This document shows, in pieces, positions 26,256 through 34,021 of a stretch of 64,000 bases of DNA (positions are counted from its first letter, which is position 1; each line of letters opens with the position of its first letter). The DNA comes from Micromonospora sp. WMMD1102 (GTDB lineage Bacteria > Actinomycetota > Actinomycetes > Mycobacteriales > Micromonosporaceae). The notes beneath the pieces were generated by a model. It was given only the letters and a program-made list of their open reading frames with translations. It was not told the origin of the DNA and searched no databases. Location of the stretch: the NCBI RefSeq assembly GCF_029626265.1, contig NZ_JARUBN010000001.1, positions 5,087,001 through 5,151,000 on the forward strand, read 5' to 3'. A program made the position numbers and the translations under genes.

Positions 26256-26645
26256 ATGTCGGAGGCCACCCCGGGCGGGCCGTTGATCGACGACGCTGCC
26301 GGCCGGTTGATTCGTCCATACACCGTCAGTGACGGACGGACGAAACCCACCCGTCAACTCGATCTCATGACGATGGTGGTGGCCACCGGTTACCAGGCGC
26401 GCGACGATCTCGGACCGGATCACGCGAACCTCTTGACGCTCTGCCGAAGCCCGATCACGGTGGCCGAGGTCGCGGCTCAGGTACGGATGCCCGCAACGGT
26501 GGTCAAGGTTCTCCTGTCCGATCTGATGGAGTTCGGTGCCGTCGCCACCGGGACTTTCACCCAACCAGGGCTGGGGCCGGATTCCGCCGAGATCGAGCTG
26601 GAACTGTTGGAGGCGGTGCTGGATGGGCTACGAAGGAAACTCTGA
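26256..26645 (+). CDS. cvnC: DUF742 protein (CvnC)
   Basis: A 129-residue DUF742 protein with a winged-helix-like fold. It contains the family patterns LIRPYTVSDGRTKP near residue 19, LCRSPITVAEVAAQVRMP near residue 63 and VVKVLLSDLMEFGAV near residue 78. It links the sensor CvnA to the GTPase CvnD in studied conservons. The gene lies 6 bp after cvnB, and its stop is just one base before the chosen cvnD start. Confidence 0.93.
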   Translation: MSEATPGGPLIDDAAGRLIRPYTVSDGRTKPTRQLDLMTMVVATGYQARDDLGPDHANLLTLCRSPITVAEVAAQVRMPATVVKVLLSDLMEFGAVATGTFTQPGLGPDSAEIELELLEAVLDGLRRKL

Positions 26646-26646
26646 C

Positions 26647-27228
26647 GTGTCCGATGGTGAAGAACTCCCGATCGGAATCAAGATCCTCGTTGCCGGCGGC
26701 TTCGGGGTGGGAAAGACCACCTTTGTCGGCACGGTCAGCGAAATCGGGGCGTTGAGCACGGAAGAGCTGCTGACCGAGATCAGCGCCGACACGGACCGGC
26801 TGGACGGAGTCGAGAACAAGGCGACCACCACGGTCGCCATGGACTTCGGCCGAATCACCCTCAGCCCGAGACACGTGCTCTATCTGTTTGGAACGCCCGG
26901 CCAGGAACGCTTCTGGTTCATGTGGGACGAACTGTCGGCCGGAGCGATGGGCGCGGTGGTGCTCGCCGACACCCGGCGTCTGGAGCACAGCTTCGCGGCC
27001 GTGGACTTCTTCGAACGGCGCGGAATAAATTTCCTCGTCGCGGTGAACGAATTCGACGGGTCGCACCGTTATCAGCCGGACGAGGTACGAGCGGCCCTGG
27101 ACCTCAAGCCGGACGTACCGATCGTCCTGTGCGACGCCCGGATACGCAACTCCGGCATCCAGGTGCTCCTTTCCCTGGTGCACTATCTCATCAATTCGAG
27201 GAGGTCCCATGTCAGTGACGTCCCATGA
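26647..27228 (+). CDS. cvnD: Conservon small GTPase (CvnD)
   Basis: A Ras-like GTPase of 193 residues. G1 is GGFGVGKTTFVGT (about residues 17-29), the switch-I Thr lies in NKATTTVAMDFG, G3 is LFGTPGQERFWFMWDELS with Gln in place, and G4 appears as NEFDG, an NxxD variant of NKxD. The GTG at 26647 has AAGGAAA eight bases upstream; an ATG at 26623 overlapping cvnC is possible. Nucleotide-binding residues are intact, so an active switch is expected, controlling the output of the complex. Codons such as ATA and AAT are more frequent than in neighbouring housekeeping genes. Confidence 0.93.
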   Translation: MSDGEELPIGIKILVAGGFGVGKTTFVGTVSEIGALSTEELLTEISADTDRLDGVENKATTTVAMDFGRITLSPRHVLYLFGTPGQERFWFMWDELSAGAMGAVVLADTRRLEHSFAAVDFFERRGINFLVAVNEFDGSHRYQPDEVRAALDLKPDVPIVLCDARIRNSGIQVLLSLVHYLINSRRSHVSDVP

Positions 27229-27826
27229 AAATTCGGGCGGGTCGGAGCGAGGGATCGCGATGCGTCACCTGCTCCTCCCGCCGGATGACGCCGAAGCACC
27301 ATCTCGGGTTCTCCGACTCCGCGAGTTGGGAATCGGGGACCGACCCGTTCCGGAATTCGACGACTTCGCGCGCGAACTGGCGACACTCGTCGGCGGACGC
27401 TATGCGATGGTCAACTTCATCGACGAGAAACGGCAGTACTTCGCCGGGCTGTACAGCGCCGTGGCTGACACCACCGTGGATATGTCAACGTCGGCTGCTG
27501 AGCCCGGCCGGGTGATGGCTCGTGACCACGGTTACTGCCCGCACGTGATCGTACGGCGCCGGGCACTGGTCCTCGAAGATGTCCGTGACTTCCCCCGGTT
27601 CGCCGGAAATCCCGTGGTCGACGAGATCGGAATCCACTCCTACCTCGGAGCACCCCTGATCGACCGCACCGGTACGGCACTGGGCACGATCTGCGTGGTG
27701 GACCCGGATCCGCAACCGTGGGGGCACGAGGGGCTGAAGATCATCAAGTCGATGGCCGCCCGCCTGGTGCAACGGATCGAACGGTCGGAGATCAGCGTCA
27801 CGGACCGCCGACCCACCACAGGGTGA
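27209..27826 (+). CDS. GAF domain protein of the conservon operon
   Basis: A 205-residue cytosolic protein with a single GAF domain near residues 47-195 (FARELATLVGGRYAMVNFID, RQYFAGLYSAV, YCPHVIVRRRALVLEDVRDF, GIHSYLGAPLIDRTGTALGT). GAF domains bind small ligands such as nucleotides, heme or redox cofactors; Cys and His in GYCPHVI could hold one (inference). Its ATG at 27209 has GGAGG nearby and overlaps cvnD by 20 bp, so it is an operon member taking the place of the P450 or other fifth gene seen in some conservons. It may be a downstream effector of CvnD. Confidence 0.88.
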   Translation: MSVTSHENSGGSERGIAMRHLLLPPDDAEAPSRVLRLRELGIGDRPVPEFDDFARELATLVGGRYAMVNFIDEKRQYFAGLYSAVADTTVDMSTSAAEPGRVMARDHGYCPHVIVRRRALVLEDVRDFPRFAGNPVVDEIGIHSYLGAPLIDRTGTALGTICVVDPDPQPWGHEGLKIIKSMAARLVQRIERSEISVTDRRPTTG

Positions 27827-27877
27827 GCGAGCACCCGCGGTGGGGCCAGGCCGCCAGCCGGTCCCACATCCGGCGGG

Positions 27878-28252
27878 TCACCCGGTCGCCGGCACCGGGT
27901 CGGCCCGGCCGAATGTCGCGTCGATCAGTTCCCGGTGGCCGGTCGTCGACCCAGCACCGGCCGGCGGGCCGGCGACACAGGCACCCCGGTGCCCCTCCCG
28001 CTCGCCGCACCTGCCGGTGCCGAGCAGCAGCCGGTCGCAGAACACCCGATACCGCTCGTGCTGCGCGTCCTCGGCCGAGACCGTGACCTCACCGGCATCG
28101 AGTTCCGGCAGGAAGGCCAGCGACTCGGCCAGCCGCGCCGCCAGTTCGGTGGCGGCGTGCAAAGTGGCTACGGCAACCGGAAGATGGATGACGTGGCCCG
28201 GCACGGCGTCACCGCGACCGGGACTTCCCATAACCGGTCCTGTATGCCCCAT
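27878..28252 (-). CDS. Small hypothetical protein with paired Cys/His motif
   Basis: A 124-residue frame convergent with the GAF gene. Its centre looks like real protein: VATLHAATELAARLAESLAF, PELDAGEVTVSAEDAQHERY, then VFCDRLLLGTGRCGEREGHR and GAC, where Cys-x8/9-Cys and His/Cys could form a small metal site. The N-terminal 20 residues are Gly/Pro-rich and the start may be a later GTG. No family name can be given, and no function is inferred. Confidence 0.5.
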   Translation of the reverse strand: MGHTGPVMGSPGRGDAVPGHVIHLPVAVATLHAATELAARLAESLAFLPELDAGEVTVSAEDAQHERYRVFCDRLLLGTGRCGEREGHRGACVAGPPAGAGSTTGHRELIDATFGRADPVPATG

Positions 28253-28571
28253 GGTTGATGACCCTCACCCGTGGTTGACGACCTCCGGCGGCCCGGTCTG
28301 GCAGCGCAGTCCTGCCCCGCCGACCTGGGCTGACGCCTCGATAGTTTAGCGATGTACCCGGAAATTTCGGGTACGCCACTCGGGCCCGACCCGGGCGGGC
28401 CAGCGGCACGACACCCTTCAGTTCACCGTCGCCACGGACCTCAGAGGCCCAGTACGCTGACGAAGGTTCGAGCCCGTGTGTCCACCCGGAACGAGCACCC
28501 GACGGCGGTCTGCGAAGGCGGTGAAACCACTGTTCAGGGCGGATCTGGTTGATTCGCGCCGGCTCTGCTTG
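28253..28571. other. Intergenic region upstream of the small Cys/His protein
   Basis: These 319 bp lie between the small minus-strand gene and vapC. The only structure seen is the near-palindrome at 28354-28374 and an AT-rich patch (ATAGTTTA at 28341). On the minus strand this patch could serve as a -10 for the gene at 28252. No convincing coding frame was found. Confidence 0.4.
28354..28374. promoter_or_regulatory. 21-bp near-palindrome
   Basis: GTACCC and GGGTAC arms flank GGAAATTTC, with 18 of 20 positions symmetric about the centre. It is next to a possible minus-strand -10. It is probably an operator, and the cognate regulator is unknown. Confidence 0.4.
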
Positions 28572-28982
28572 TCAGGGAAGCGGGACCGCCACCACCGTCA
28601 TCAGCGGCTCCAAGCCGACGAAGTCGTCGGGGTTGGTGGTGTAGAGCGGTAAGTGGTTACCGATCGCGATACTCGCGATCATGAGATCAGCCGTCCGTGC
28701 TCTCGGCTTGCGGCCTGCCGACAGCTCGGCTGCGACTACTCTGCCGAACGCACGTGCCGCCTCCGCATCGAACGGCAACGGTTCGAACTCCGACTCGGCC
28801 CGCTGAAGCACGTCCAACCGGCGGGCACGCTCGGCCGGATCATCGGTGTGATGCGGGCCTGCCGACAGCTCGGCGAGCGTGACCGCGCTGATCGACATCG
28901 TGTCCGGCAGCCGGGCATGGTCGAGCTGCCGGCGCAGGATGAGTATGTTGGTGTCGAGCAGGCCGTGCGTCTCAGGCTTCAT
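28572..28982 (-). CDS. vapC: PIN-domain toxin ribonuclease (VapC-like)
   Basis: A 136-residue PIN-domain Mg2+ ribonuclease, toxin of a type II toxin-antitoxin pair. Acidic residues in the expected places are GLLDTNILIL near residue 10, VTLAELSAG near 39-47, TADLMIASIAI near 99 and TNPDDFVGLEPL near 119. ATG at 28982 overlaps the antitoxin stop by 11 bp, the usual coupled layout with antitoxin first. The pair lies at the right end of the accessory segment, in front of fadD, and may help to keep it in the chromosome. Confidence 0.92.
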   Translation of the reverse strand: MKPETHGLLDTNILILRRQLDHARLPDTMSISAVTLAELSAGPHHTDDPAERARRLDVLQRAESEFEPLPFDAEAARAFGRVVAAELSAGRKPRARTADLMIASIAIGNHLPLYTTNPDDFVGLEPLMTVVAVPLP

Positions 28983-29232
28983 AAGGGTCTTGGAGCCCGC
29001 TATCCATAGCGCTGTCCACATCAGCACGGAACCGCGCCGCGTCCATGACCGGCGCGTTCGCCGACACACCCGCGAACTGCTCCCGGGTCACCAACCGGGT
29101 TCGACGCAGCGGAATCAGCTCTCCGATCGGGGTGCCGTTGCGGGTGACGACGAACGACTCGCCATGGGCGACGGCATCCATGATCTGTCCGGATCTTGCC
29201 CGGAGATCCCGCTGCGTAAGCTCCGCTGCCAT
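28972..29232 (-). CDS. Phd/YefM-type antitoxin
   Basis: An 86-residue antitoxin. The N-terminal DNA-binding half has the Phd/YefM pattern (LTQRDLRARSGQIMDAVAHG, SFVVTRNGTPIGELIPL), and the C-terminal half, ending FRADVDSAMDSGLQDPYEA, would wrap the toxin. It is the first gene of the pair and is expected to repress its own promoter. Start ATG at 29232. Confidence 0.92.
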   Translation of the reverse strand: MAAELTQRDLRARSGQIMDAVAHGESFVVTRNGTPIGELIPLRRTRLVTREQFAGVSANAPVMDAARFRADVDSAMDSGLQDPYEA

Positions 29233-29359
29233 ACGCCGACCCTACCATGGGTGTCACCGGGTGCCGCACGGTGGCACGTCACCGAAGCGGGGCCGATCCC
29301 GGCCGTCACGCACTGGAGGTCGACCCGCATAGCCACTTGCCGCCGCTGACCGTCGCAAA

Positions 29360-29371
29360 TACCGTACGGTA
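29360..29371. promoter_or_regulatory. Perfect 12-bp palindrome upstream of the acyl-CoA ligase
   Basis: TACCGTACGGTA lies 57 bp before the fadD start, and a second palindrome GTGATCAC follows at 29385-29392. The position suits a repressor of a fatty-acid activation gene, but no regulator of that type is encoded nearby. Confidence 0.35.
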
Positions 29372-29427
29372 ACCGCGATTTTACGTGATCACCGTCACGC
29401 GACGATATCCCGGAGGCACCCCTCGCC

Positions 29428-31254
29428 ATGGCACTCGACGTCTCCTACCGGTCCATCCCCGACATGTTCCTGAAGCGTGTCTCGGCCACCCCCGACCGGG
29501 ACGCCTTCGCCCACCCCGCACCGGACGACTCCGGCCCGGTCTGGCTGAGCTGGGCACAGGTCGGCCAACGCGCGAAGGCGATCGCGGCCGGGTTACGCGG
29601 CCTCGGCATCGGCGCCGAGGACCGGGTGGCGATCCTGGCCAACACCCGGCTCGACTGGGTCCTCGCCGACCTCGGCATCATGTGCGCGGGCGGCGCGACG
29701 ACCACTGTCTATCCGACCACCGAGCCGGAGGACACCGCCTACATCCTCGCCGACTCCGGCTCGAAGGTGCTGATCGCCGAGAACGCCCAGCAGGCCGCCA
29801 AGATCGCTGGGGTGGAACTGCCCGGGCTGACCCACGTCGTACTCATCGACGGGCCGGCCGACCCGGGCGCCACCCCGCCCCAGCTCACCCTCGCCGACCT
29901 GGAGGTGCAGGGCGCGCTGGTCCTGGAGAGCGACCCGGAGCTGATCGACCGGGTGGTCGCCGAAATCGACCAGGACGACCTGGCCACCCTGATCTACACC
30001 TCCGGCACCACCGGCCGGCCCAAGGGTGTCGAGCTGCTGCACGCCGGATGGTGCTGGGAGGGCGTGGCCCAGGAAAAGGTCGGGCTGATCACGGCGGAGG
30101 ATTTGCAGTACCTCTGGCTGCCGCTGTCCCACTCGTTCGGCAAGACGCTGCTCTGCGGCGTTATCCACGTCGGCGTGCCCACCTACGTCGACGGCCGGCT
30201 GGACCGGCTGGTCGACCTGCTGAGCGTGGTCCGGCCGACGCTGATGTGCGGCGCACCCCGGATCTTCGAGAAGGTCTACAACCGGGCGGTCACCACCGCG
30301 CAGACGGCCGGCGGCGCGAAGGCGAAAATCTTCGCCTGGGCCGTCCGGACCGGCACCGACAAGGTGGCACTGGAGCAGGCCGGCAAGCCGGTCTCGGCCG
30401 GCCTGCGGATGCGGTACGCGCTCGCCGAGAAGCTGGTCTTCAGCAAGCTCCAGGCCCGGCTGGGCGGCCGGATCCGGGTACTCGTCTCCGGCGCCGCGCC
30501 GCTGAGCCAGGACATCGCCACCTTCTTCGCCGCCGCCGGCCTGCCGATCTCCGAGGGGTACGGGCTGACCGAGACCAGCGCCGGCAACTTCGTGAACCGT
30601 CCCGGCGCTCTCAAGATCGGGACGGTCGGCAAGGCGCTCGGCGACCTGGAGTGCCGGATCGACTCCGACGGCGAGATCCTGCTCCGCGGCATGCCGGTGA
30701 TGCGCGGCTACCACAACCTGCCGCAGGAGACCGCCGAGGCGTTCACCTCGGACGGCTTCTTCCGGACCGGGGACATCGGCGAACTGGACGGCGACGGCTT
30801 CCTGAAGATCACCGACCGGAAGAAGGACCTGGTCAAGACGTCGGGTGGCAAGTACATCTCGCCGTCGTACATCGAGGGGATGTTCAAGGCGCTCTGCCCG
30901 TACACCTCGCAGGTGGTGGTGGTCGGCCAGGCCCGCAACTACTGCACCATGCTGGTCAGCCTGGACCCCGACCTGATGGCCACCTGGGCCGCCGGGGGTC
31001 CGCTCGCCGGCCGCCCGTACGCCGAGATCGTCTCCTCCGACGAGGTGCGCGCCATGGTCGACGGCTACGTCGCCGAGCTGAACCAGAAACTCAACCGCTG
31101 GGAGACGATCAAGAAGGTCACCGTGCTGACCCGCGACCTGACCGTCGAGGACGGCGAGATGACCCCGTCGATGAAGATCAAGCGGCGGGCCGTGGAGAGC
31201 AGCTTCAAGGACGAGATCGACCAGATGTACCAGGGCAGCCTCGCCCAGATCTGA
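29428..31254 (+). CDS. fadD: Long-chain acyl-CoA ligase (AMP-binding, FadD15-like)
   Basis: An adenylate-forming enzyme that activates fatty acids to acyl-CoA through acyl-AMP. The 608-residue protein has the P-loop-like motif LIYTSGTTGRPKGVELLH near residues 190-207, the A5 motif GYGLTETSAGN near residue 378, the hinge FFRTGDIGELDGDGFLKITD near residues 446-465, and KDLVKTSGGKYISPSYIE. GGAGG at 29410 lies 13-14 bases before the ATG at 29428. The 3' end, including the stop, is tandemly duplicated, and a strong hairpin lies 69 bp after the stop. It is monocistronic. Confidence 0.95.
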   Translation: MALDVSYRSIPDMFLKRVSATPDRDAFAHPAPDDSGPVWLSWAQVGQRAKAIAAGLRGLGIGAEDRVAILANTRLDWVLADLGIMCAGGATTTVYPTTEPEDTAYILADSGSKVLIAENAQQAAKIAGVELPGLTHVVLIDGPADPGATPPQLTLADLEVQGALVLESDPELIDRVVAEIDQDDLATLIYTSGTTGRPKGVELLHAGWCWEGVAQEKVGLITAEDLQYLWLPLSHSFGKTLLCGVIHVGVPTYVDGRLDRLVDLLSVVRPTLMCGAPRIFEKVYNRAVTTAQTAGGAKAKIFAWAVRTGTDKVALEQAGKPVSAGLRMRYALAEKLVFSKLQARLGGRIRVLVSGAAPLSQDIATFFAAAGLPISEGYGLTETSAGNFVNRPGALKIGTVGKALGDLECRIDSDGEILLRGMPVMRGYHNLPQETAEAFTSDGFFRTGDIGELDGDGFLKITDRKKDLVKTSGGKYISPSYIEGMFKALCPYTSQVVVVGQARNYCTMLVSLDPDLMATWAAGGPLAGRPYAEIVSSDEVRAMVDGYVAELNQKLNRWETIKKVTVLTRDLTVEDGEMTPSMKIKRRAVESSFKDEIDQMYQGSLAQI

Positions 31255-31276
31255 AGCAGCCTCGCCCGGATCTGAA
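31235..31276. repeat. 21-bp tandem duplication covering the fadD stop codon
   Basis: Units 31235-31255 and 31256-31276 differ by one base. Each encodes SLA(Q/R)I followed by TGA, so the terminal codons and stop of fadD occur twice. Confidence 0.95.
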
Positions 31277-31322
31277 CCCGGCCGGGATCCGGTCCCGCCC
31301 CTGGGATCGGCTCGGCACCCAC

Positions 31323-31357
31323 GGACCGCCGCGCGACCCGCGATCGCGCGGCGGTCC
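31323..31357 (+). terminator. Transcription terminator hairpin after fadD
   Basis: GGACCGCCGCGCGA (31323-31336) pairs perfectly over 14 bp with TCGCGCGGCGGTCC (31344-31357) across a 7-base loop. There is no U-run, which is normal for high-GC actinobacterial terminators. Confidence 0.75.
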
Positions 31358-31553
31358 GCCGCGTTCCGCAGGGTGCCGGCCGAGATGTGATCGAGGACAC
31401 TACCTGGCGTTTCGGCTCGACTACTTGACGACAACGTGACATTGGGCGGCTTCACGGGAGCGTCAGCGGGGTAAGAGCAGAGTCAGGTGCACGACCGGCC
31501 AAGTCCGGTGACCGGTCGTGCCGGCACGTTGGGGCGGCGAGGGGGTTCCGGGG

Positions 31554-32372
31554 ATGGTGGCCACGGTGGCAGCGCATGTGGAGACCGGCGCCTTGGTGAT
31601 CACCATGGCGGGCCGGTGGAGTGTGGCTCAGGCGTACACGTTGCAGCGGGCGCTCTCGCGCTGCGCCGCGCACCACCCGCCGTACGTGGCGGTGGACTGC
31701 ACCCGGATCGCCCCGGACAGGCTGCTGCCGACCCTGCTGCCGGCACTGGTGATGATCCGGGAGTCATGCCGGCGCGGCATCACCGTACTGGTCTGCGCGC
31801 CGGCCTCGGCACTGACCGTCCTGCTCCGCCGCCTGCCGACCCGGCGGGTCCGGCTGTATCCCCGGCTCACCGAGGCGCTCAGCCGGGTCCGGCCCTACCC
31901 CGACTCGGCCCGCGTCCGGCGGGCACACCGACGGCTGGCCCCGAAGCCACAGGCGGTGAGCGCGGCCCGCGGACTGGTCCGGGAGTGCTGCGAACGGTGG
32001 CGGCTCTCCGACATCGCCGACGACGCCCAACTCGTCGCCTCCGAGCTGGTGGCGAACGCCGTCGAGCACGCCGGCACCGACATCGACCTCACGCTCTGCC
32101 ACCACCGGCAGCGGTTGCGCATCTCGGTCGCGGACCGGCATCCCGGGGTACCGGCGCTGTCCCGGCGGCAGTCGGCCCCGGCTCCCGATCCCGATCAGCC
32201 GCTCGCCATACGTGGTCGCGGGCTGGCCATGGTGACCCGCTCGGCCGCCAGCTGGGGCGTGCTGCCGGGCAGCGACGGCAAGATCGTCTGGGCCAGCCTG
32301 CACACTCCTCAGCCGTCCCGGCTGCGCCTGCCCAGCGTGGCCACCATCCCCCGGGTCGGCTACCCGGCCTGA
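31554..32372 (+). CDS. STAS-like plus HATPase protein (anti-sigma-factor-type regulator)
   Basis: A 272-residue cytosolic protein with an N-terminal STAS-like domain (residues 1-110, VETGALVITMAGRWSVAQAY ... VAVDCTRIAPDRLLPTLLPA) and a C-terminal HATPase_c_2 domain of the SpoIIAB/RsbW type (N-box LVASELVANAVEHAGTDIDL near residue 161, ISVADRHPG, and RGRGLAMVTRSAASWGV). In the STAS half the phospho-acceptor Ser of classical antagonists is not evident. The two functions are normally separate proteins, so this may be a self-contained anti-sigma switch. No sigma factor is adjacent. ATG at 31554 is preferred over GTG at 31518 because GAGGGGG lies upstream. Confidence 0.82.
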   Translation: MVATVAAHVETGALVITMAGRWSVAQAYTLQRALSRCAAHHPPYVAVDCTRIAPDRLLPTLLPALVMIRESCRRGITVLVCAPASALTVLLRRLPTRRVRLYPRLTEALSRVRPYPDSARVRRAHRRLAPKPQAVSAARGLVRECCERWRLSDIADDAQLVASELVANAVEHAGTDIDLTLCHHRQRLRISVADRHPGVPALSRRQSAPAPDPDQPLAIRGRGLAMVTRSAASWGVLPGSDGKIVWASLHTPQPSRLRLPSVATIPRVGYPA

Positions 32373-32442
32373 CCGGCTGGCCGGGCCACCAGCACCGGAG
32401 CGGGCCAGGTCGGCACAGCGGACGATGATGTCAGGTGGCCGG

Positions 32443-33903
32443 TCAGGCGATCACTGGCTCCCGCCAGAGCGGGCGCTGCACCCGGTCAATGTCGTAGCGG
32501 ACGGCCGCGATCCGGCGTACCGCCTCGGTCAGCTCGGCGGCGGGCAGCGTGAACGGCAGCCGGAGGAAACGTTCCAGGGTGCCGTCGAGGCCGAACCTCG
32601 GGCCGGGTGCGAGGCGTACCCCGACGTCCTCGGCGGCCCTGGCCAGTGCGCTGGCGACCGGCCCGTCCAGCTCGGCCCAGAGCGTGACCCCGCCCGACGG
32701 CGGGCACACCCGCCAGTTGGGCAGCTCCGTGCGGAGGGCGGCGAGCAGGGCGTCGCGCTGGGCGGCGAGCTGTTCCCGGCGGGCCGCCACGATCGTCCCG
32801 GCGTCGGCGAGCAGCCGTACCGCGACCAGCTGGTCCAGCACCGGGCCGGCCATGTCCACCCCGACCCGGGCCGCCGCCAGCCGTTGCACCTGCGGTGCCG
32901 AGGCGCGGATCCAGCCGATCCGCAGGCCGCCCCAGTAGGGCTTGCTCATCCCGCCGATGGTGACGACCCGGGAGTGCCGGTCGAAGGCGGCGGTCGGCGG
33001 CGGCACCTCGGTGCCGTCCAGCGCGAGGTCCACAAAGGACTCGTCGACCACCAGGTCGGTGCCGCTGGCCTGCGCGGTCGCCACCACCCGCTCGCGCAAC
33101 TCGGCCGGCATCAGATGGCCGGTCGGATTCTGGAACTCCGGGATCAGGTAGGCCAGCCGGGGACGGGTCTGCCGGAGGCTGCCCAGCAGCAGGTCGGCGT
33201 CCCAGCCCGCACCCTCGACCGCCAGGCCGTGGGTGGCGATCCGGGCGCGGCGCGCGGCGAGCGCGGCGAGCGCGTTGGGATAGGTCGGCGACTCCACGAG
33301 TACGCTGCCGCCGGTCGGCAGGGCGAGCCGGAGCACCAGGTCCAGGGCGTGCTGCACCCCGTTGGTCACCATGATCTGTTCGGGACTGGTGGTCAGCCCC
33401 CGCTCGGTGTACGACCGGGCCACCTCGGCGCGCAGCTCGACGATCCCGGTCGGGTGGTAGCCGGCGCCGCCGAGATAGCGCGGCAGGTCCTCGGCGGCGG
33501 CCCGGGCGGCCGAGGCGAGTTCCGCCGGGGCGGCCAGGGCGGCACAACCGAGGTCGATCATGTCCAGGTCGTCCTGCGGAGTCCAGAGTCCGGTACTGGC
33601 CACCCGGTGCCCGCCCGGCAGGGTGGTCCAACTGCCGGCACCGCGCCGGCTGTTCAGGTGCCCGCTCTCCCGCAGCTCCCGATAGGCGGCACTGACCGTG
33701 GTGCGGCTGACCCGCAGCGCCTCGGCCAGTTCCCGCTCGGCCGGCAGTCGCACGCCCAGCGGCAGCCGGCCGTCGGCGAGCAGCCCGCGCACCGCGCCGG
33801 CCAGGGCGAGGTAGTCCGGGCTGCGTCGGCGACCGGGAAGCGCGTGCCACTGCCCGAGCATCCGCCCCAGCTGGCTCCCTCGGACGAGACTCGTCATAGC
33901 CAC
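32443..33903 (-). CDS. MocR-family regulator (YczR-like GntR/aminotransferase)
   Basis: A 486-residue MocR-type transcription factor. The N-terminal GntR winged helix (residues 30-95: LPLGVRLPAERELAEALRVS, RTTVSAAYRELRESGHLNSR) is joined to a class I aminotransferase-like domain with the PLP-lysine segment VTIGGMSKPYWGGLRIGW near residue 317 and IPEFQNPTGHLMP near residue 256. MocR proteins use PLP as effector rather than as a catalyst in most studied cases. It is divergent from a YczE-type membrane gene, the same pairing as yczR-yczE in bacilli, and very probably controls it through the TGGC array between them. Confidence 0.93.
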   Translation of the reverse strand: MAMTSLVRGSQLGRMLGQWHALPGRRRSPDYLALAGAVRGLLADGRLPLGVRLPAERELAEALRVSRTTVSAAYRELRESGHLNSRRGAGSWTTLPGGHRVASTGLWTPQDDLDMIDLGCAALAAPAELASAARAAAEDLPRYLGGAGYHPTGIVELRAEVARSYTERGLTTSPEQIMVTNGVQHALDLVLRLALPTGGSVLVESPTYPNALAALAARRARIATHGLAVEGAGWDADLLLGSLRQTRPRLAYLIPEFQNPTGHLMPAELRERVVATAQASGTDLVVDESFVDLALDGTEVPPPTAAFDRHSRVVTIGGMSKPYWGGLRIGWIRASAPQVQRLAAARVGVDMAGPVLDQLVAVRLLADAGTIVAARREQLAAQRDALLAALRTELPNWRVCPPSGGVTLWAELDGPVASALARAAEDVGVRLAPGPRFGLDGTLERFLRLPFTLPAAELTEAVRRIAAVRYDIDRVQRPLWREPVIA

Positions 33904-33914
33904 TTCACCCCGAT

Positions 33915-34021
33915 TGGCTCTTCATGGCTGCCGGATTGGCCCTCAGAGTGGCACGCATGGCAAAGATTGGCAACCGTGGCAACCGTGGCAGCCGTGGCAG
34001 CCGTGGCAGCCGTGGCGACCG
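33915..34021. repeat. Phased TGGC array between yczR-like and yczE-like genes
   Basis: TGGC occurs on the plus strand at 33915, 33925, 33937, 33949, 33958, 33968, 33977, 33986, 33995, 34004 and 34013, at spacings of 9-12 bp. From 33968 onward it becomes a strict 9-bp tandem repeat (TGGCAACCG, TGGCAGCCG) that also encodes Gly-Asn-Arg and Gly-Ser-Arg triplets of the membrane protein. Confidence 0.85.

Noticed and set aside
28463..28490. tRNA 3'-end-like string (GGTTCGAGCC ... CCACC), possible att site
   Set aside because: The T-stem does not pair (mismatches at two of five positions) and no matching copy was seen at the other end of the accessory segment.
32373..32442. Bidirectional terminator between converging genes
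   Set aside because: Only GGCCACC/GGTGGCC arms more than 40 bases apart could be found, too weak to call.
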